Below are positions 61,949 through 64,000 of a stretch of 64,000 nucleotides of DNA, in pieces. Numbering within the stretch: the stretch's first letter is position 1; each line of letters begins with the position of its first letter. A program made the position numbers and the translations under genes. Under the pieces are notes generated by a model. That model did not search any database and was not told where the DNA came from. It saw only the letters and a program-made list of their open reading frames with translations. Origin of the DNA: Peredibacter starrii (GTDB lineage Bacteria > Bdellovibrionota > Bacteriovoracia > Bacteriovoracales > Bacteriovoracaceae); the NCBI RefSeq assembly GCF_034259205.1, contig NZ_CP139487.1, forward strand, positions 3,968,001 through 4,032,000, written 5' to 3'.

Positions 61949-62806
61949 ATGAACAAAATGATCCTGGCCGCCATTCTCTGCTTTGCAGGTAATGCACTCG
62001 CGCAAGAAAGCTGTATGGTCGAAATGCGTGATAACTACAATCGTTTGATCGCGAAGTTTCCTGCGGTTGATTATAACGATGGTTGCAGAGAAGGAATGAA
62101 GAGATGTCGTACGGAGATTCAACGTCGCCGTCTTGATGGACAGGCCGATTGTATCCGTATCGGTTCAACTCGTCCGACTCCAATTCCGCCAACTCCGATT
62201 CCTCCTACTCGTCCAGTGCCTCCGACTAGACCATATCCGCCGACACCGGTTCCACCAACGAACCCGTATCCGCCAACTAATCCATATCCTCCAACGAACC
62301 CATACCCACCTACATATGATGATGTAGTGGTTGTTGGTCTGCTTGAGGACACTCTGTTTGAACTACGTGGTCGTGATGCTGCTGATTTATACGTGGGCTG
62401 CTTAACTGATATCAGACGAATCCGTACATCGAACGCTGATGATCTTTTCATCTCTGTAAACGGCGACCGCTTTAAGTCTTTCTACACAAGTGGTTGGTAC
62501 TCAGATACTGACGTTTGTTCGATTGTAGAACAAGAGGCCCGTCGTGCTTATAGTCAGGTGACGATTTACTCTGCTCGCGTAGTAGGTAGCCTTGAGCAAG
62601 TTCCTTTCCGCTTCGATGCTTACGACCGTGGTGGTCTACTCAGAAGTTGTATCGATTCAATTGGCTCCCTTCGCATGAGTCAGTCAGATGATATGCAGTA
62701 CTCGTTGAATGGTTCGACTTTCCAGCGACTCACAACTTCTGGATGGTGGAAATCGCCGGCACAAGTTTGTAAGGCGATGATCATCGATATGGATCCAAGA
62801 CTTTAA
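61949..62806 (+). CDS. Secreted proline-rich protein with two repeated C-terminal modules
   Basis: A 285-aa protein with a signal peptide (cut near ALA-QE) and an AGGAG ribosome site. Residues about 75-127 are built of PPT-based repeats (for example PTNPYPPTNPYPPT), a stiff low-complexity linker. Two related about 75-residue modules follow, each with a Cys, a DDxxxSxNG segment (DDLFISVNGDRF, DDMQYSLNGSTF) and a SGWxxS-type end (TSGWYSDTDVC, TSGWWKSPAQVC). A surface or periplasm-spanning role is likely. The family is not recognised. The 192 bp upstream hold only promoter-like AT-rich sequence (TATAAAAAG at about 61859). Confidence 0.7.
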   Translation: MNKMILAAILCFAGNALAQESCMVEMRDNYNRLIAKFPAVDYNDGCREGMKRCRTEIQRRRLDGQADCIRIGSTRPTPIPPTPIPPTRPVPPTRPYPPTPVPPTNPYPPTNPYPPTNPYPPTYDDVVVVGLLEDTLFELRGRDAADLYVGCLTDIRRIRTSNADDLFISVNGDRFKSFYTSGWYSDTDVCSIVEQEARRAYSQVTIYSARVVGSLEQVPFRFDAYDRGGLLRSCIDSIGSLRMSQSDDMQYSLNGSTFQRLTTSGWWKSPAQVCKAMIIDMDPRL

Positions 62807-62820
62807 TTCAATCCGAAAAG

Positions 62821-62848
62821 CGAAGGCCCCGAAAGGGGCCTTTTTTTA
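62821..62848 (+). terminator. Rho-independent terminator after the proline-rich protein
   Basis: AAGGCCCC-GAAA-GGGGCCTT hairpin with a GNRA loop and a U-tract. Confidence 0.93.
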
Positions 62849-63160
62849 CATCCATCTTTCAATTGGAAGAGCGGCAATGATTGTGAAAATAATAAAAATG
62901 ATCCCGTAGGCATAAGGGACTTTTCGATAAAGCCCATGAGAAGGATTTCTAAACTGAAGTGAAACAAAGACCACCTCTAAGAGAGCGGCCAGCAAGAAAA
63001 ACAACCAATAAAATTTCATTAAAAAAATTTGAAAGACACTCATCGCAGAAAAATAAAGTCCTGTTCTAAACTTGATTATCACTAGTATGACAAAGCAGCT
63101 CACTATCAAGAACAGTAAATCGATGATCAGGTTTTTAATTTTCCAATGTTCTTTTTTCAA
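62846..63160 (-). CDS. Small membrane protein, function unknown
   Basis: A 104-aa protein with three transmembrane segments (about residues 10-29, 42-66 and 83-99) and a short basic N-terminus (MKKEHWKIKN). No motif or family is recognised. It is separated from parB by a terminator, so it has its own transcript. Confidence 0.55.
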   Translation of the reverse strand: MKKEHWKIKNLIIDLLFLIVSCFVILVIIKFRTGLYFSAMSVFQIFLMKFYWLFFLLAALLEVVFVSLQFRNPSHGLYRKVPYAYGIIFIIFTIIAALPIERWM

Positions 63161-63173
63161 ACCATTCCCCAGA

Positions 63174-63201
63174 AATAAAAAAGGCCCCGTTAGGGGCCTT
63201 T
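63174..63201 (-). terminator. Rho-independent terminator after parB
   Basis: AAGGCCCC-GTTA-GGGGCCTT hairpin followed on the minus strand by a U-tract, 4 bp after the parB stop codon. Confidence 0.92.
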
Positions 63202-63204
63202 GGA

Positions 63205-64000
63205 TTAACTCATTAGTTCTTCCATCATCAATTTGGCCTTCGCCTGCATGCTTGGATCTTTCATCTGAGATTTGAGGACCTTCATCAGCTTCTCAACAGA
63301 ATCGTCTTTCTTCTTTCTAGGCTTCTCAATCTGGAATTGAGCGATAATGCGCTTAAGTTGAAGACGCTTCGTGATCTCACCAGAAAGGATGCGCTCTTTG
63401 ATTTCAGTCTTAAATTCGTTCTTTGGAAGCTCGTCCCACTCAAGAAGAACATACTTCTCAATGTTATGAGCTTTCGCTGCTTCTTTGATGTCTTTAGGAA
63501 GTTTCGCGATCATAAGACAACGGTGAACTTCTGACTTAGAGATACCAAGAGCTGCAGTGATTTTTCTCTCTGAAGTACCAGTTAGTTTCTGGTAACCATA
63601 GATTGAATCAGCTTGATCGATGTAGTGAAGATCTTCACGGGCCTGGTTCTCAGAGAACTGGATCGCCATGAGCTCTTCTTTCGTCTTGTTCTCAAGAATG
63701 AAACAAGGAGCTTCTTTCATATCAATTAGAGTCATCGCGCGGAAACGACGCTCACCACAGATAAGAACAAACTTGTTCACTTCACGGTGAATAACAAGCG
63801 GTTGAATCAATCCATTGACCTTGATGTTTTCACCAAGCTCACGAAGAGACTCGTCATTAAATTTTGTACGAACTTGCTCACGAACTACGATTTGATTAAG
63901 AGCAATCGTAGAAAGCTGAGCTCCACGAAGAAGTTTTTGATCATTTGCGCGAAGAATTTTTTCATCAATTCCTGCTGTGATGTCTGTAACCTTACGTTCA
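63205..64000 (-). CDS. parB: ParB/Spo0J-like partition protein (5' end beyond window)
   Basis: The frame is open to base 64000, giving at least 265 residues. The ParB N-terminal nuclease-like fold is visible as LGENIKVNGLIQPLVIHREV and ICGERRFRAMT (the arginine-rich CTP-binding box GERRxRA), followed by ENQAREDLHYID, then the HTH segment YQKLTGTSERKITAALGISKSEVHRCLMIAKLP. The C-terminal dimerisation part is short, ending MEELMS. It may be a chromosomal ParB or a plasmid-type RepB-like protein; no ParA is seen in the window. Confidence 0.88.
   Translation of the reverse strand, partial: ERKVTDITAGIDEKILRANDQKLLRGAQLSTIALNQIVVREQVRTKFNDESLRELGENIKVNGLIQPLVIHREVNKFVLICGERRFRAMTLIDMKEAPCFILENKTKEELMAIQFSENQAREDLHYIDQADSIYGYQKLTGTSERKITAALGISKSEVHRCLMIAKLPKDIKEAAKAHNIEKYVLLEWDELPKNEFKTEIKERILSGEITKRLQLKRIIAQFQIEKPRKKKDDSVEKLMKVLKSQMKDPSMQAKAKLMMEELMS

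Noticed and set aside
62119-62451. Glycine/valine-rich open frame on the minus strand
   Set aside because: It is the complement of the proline-rich repeat region and has no SD or signal; a shadow of the real gene.
62823-63200. AAGGCCCC hairpins at 62823 and 63181 as a repeat family
   Set aside because: They are rho-independent terminators with U-tracts; the shared GGCCC core is common to most terminators in this window.
1-64000. tRNA, rRNA, CRISPR arrays, insertion sequences, prophage
   Set aside because: Read for tRNA-like arms, regular repeats with spacers, transposase motifs and terminal repeats; none were found.

Overview
The window looks like chromosomal DNA of a Gram-negative bacterium with moderately low GC (judged by eye, not computed). 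It carries LPS and outer-membrane genes (an MsbA-like exporter, a GmhB-like phosphatase, LptF, LapC/YejM, several beta-barrels), a PilF-RodZ pair, MtgA and MltD peptidoglycan enzymes, and many small secreted proteins with no recognisable family. The gene set and style fit the Bdellovibrionota, most likely the Bacteriovorax/Peredibacter side. That placement is inference; no rRNA or tRNA gene is present to confirm it.

Layout. 1-9.6 kb: MsbA-like exporter (cut by the window edge), gmhB-like gene with an apparent ATT start, recO overlapping a miniature SF2 helicase, a receiver-only regulator, an NFU protein, a nitrilase-family amidase, a flippase-like membrane protein and lepA. 9.6-13.2 kb: a KtrB-KtrA potassium uptake operon ending in a kinase-less HAMP-PAS membrane sensor. 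13.3-23.5 kb: two m5U RNA methyltransferases, pilF-rodZ, lptF, pepA-trmL, mtgA and lapC. 23.5-31 kb: three beta-barrel proteins, a Rossmann-like protein, mltD and lgt. 49.6-55 kb: the housekeeping run rplU-rpmA / obgE-rsfS-rlmH-gpmI-pfkA. 55-63 kb: a ribbon-helix-helix/DUF4160 pair, a stand-alone ChlI-type domain, a PAP2 phosphatase, small secreted proteins including a tandem duplication, glutamate dehydrogenase, a proline-rich repeat protein, and parB running off the end.

The most interesting stretch is 31.9-49.5 kb, which reads as an undescribed lipid or natural-product synthesis and export locus. It starts with a 969-aa fusion of a class III aminotransferase and an acyl-ACP-reductase-like domain. 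In front of that gene is a textbook sigma-54 promoter with a 19-bp perfect palindrome centred about 92 bp upstream of the predicted transcription start. Converging on it is a translationally coupled operon: CarS-like CDP-lipid synthase, UbiA prenyltransferase, PEP-synthase-like phosphotransferase, cytochrome P450, GNAT acyltransferase. Diverging from that operon, from a shared symmetric -10 palindrome, is an export operon: two MacB/LolC-type permeases, a LolD-type ATPase, a LolA-like periplasmic protein and an outer-membrane barrel. A second PEP-synthase-like enzyme closes the locus. The simplest reading is that a fatty or prenyl amine/alcohol lipid is made, phosphorylated or CDP-activated, tailored and moved to the outer membrane.

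A second pattern is regulatory. About nine genes without a Shine-Dalgarno sequence have a -10-like hexamer ending 5-8 nt before the start codon, which suggests leaderless mRNAs. Genes inside operons, and many others, carry ordinary GGAG-type ribosome binding sites.
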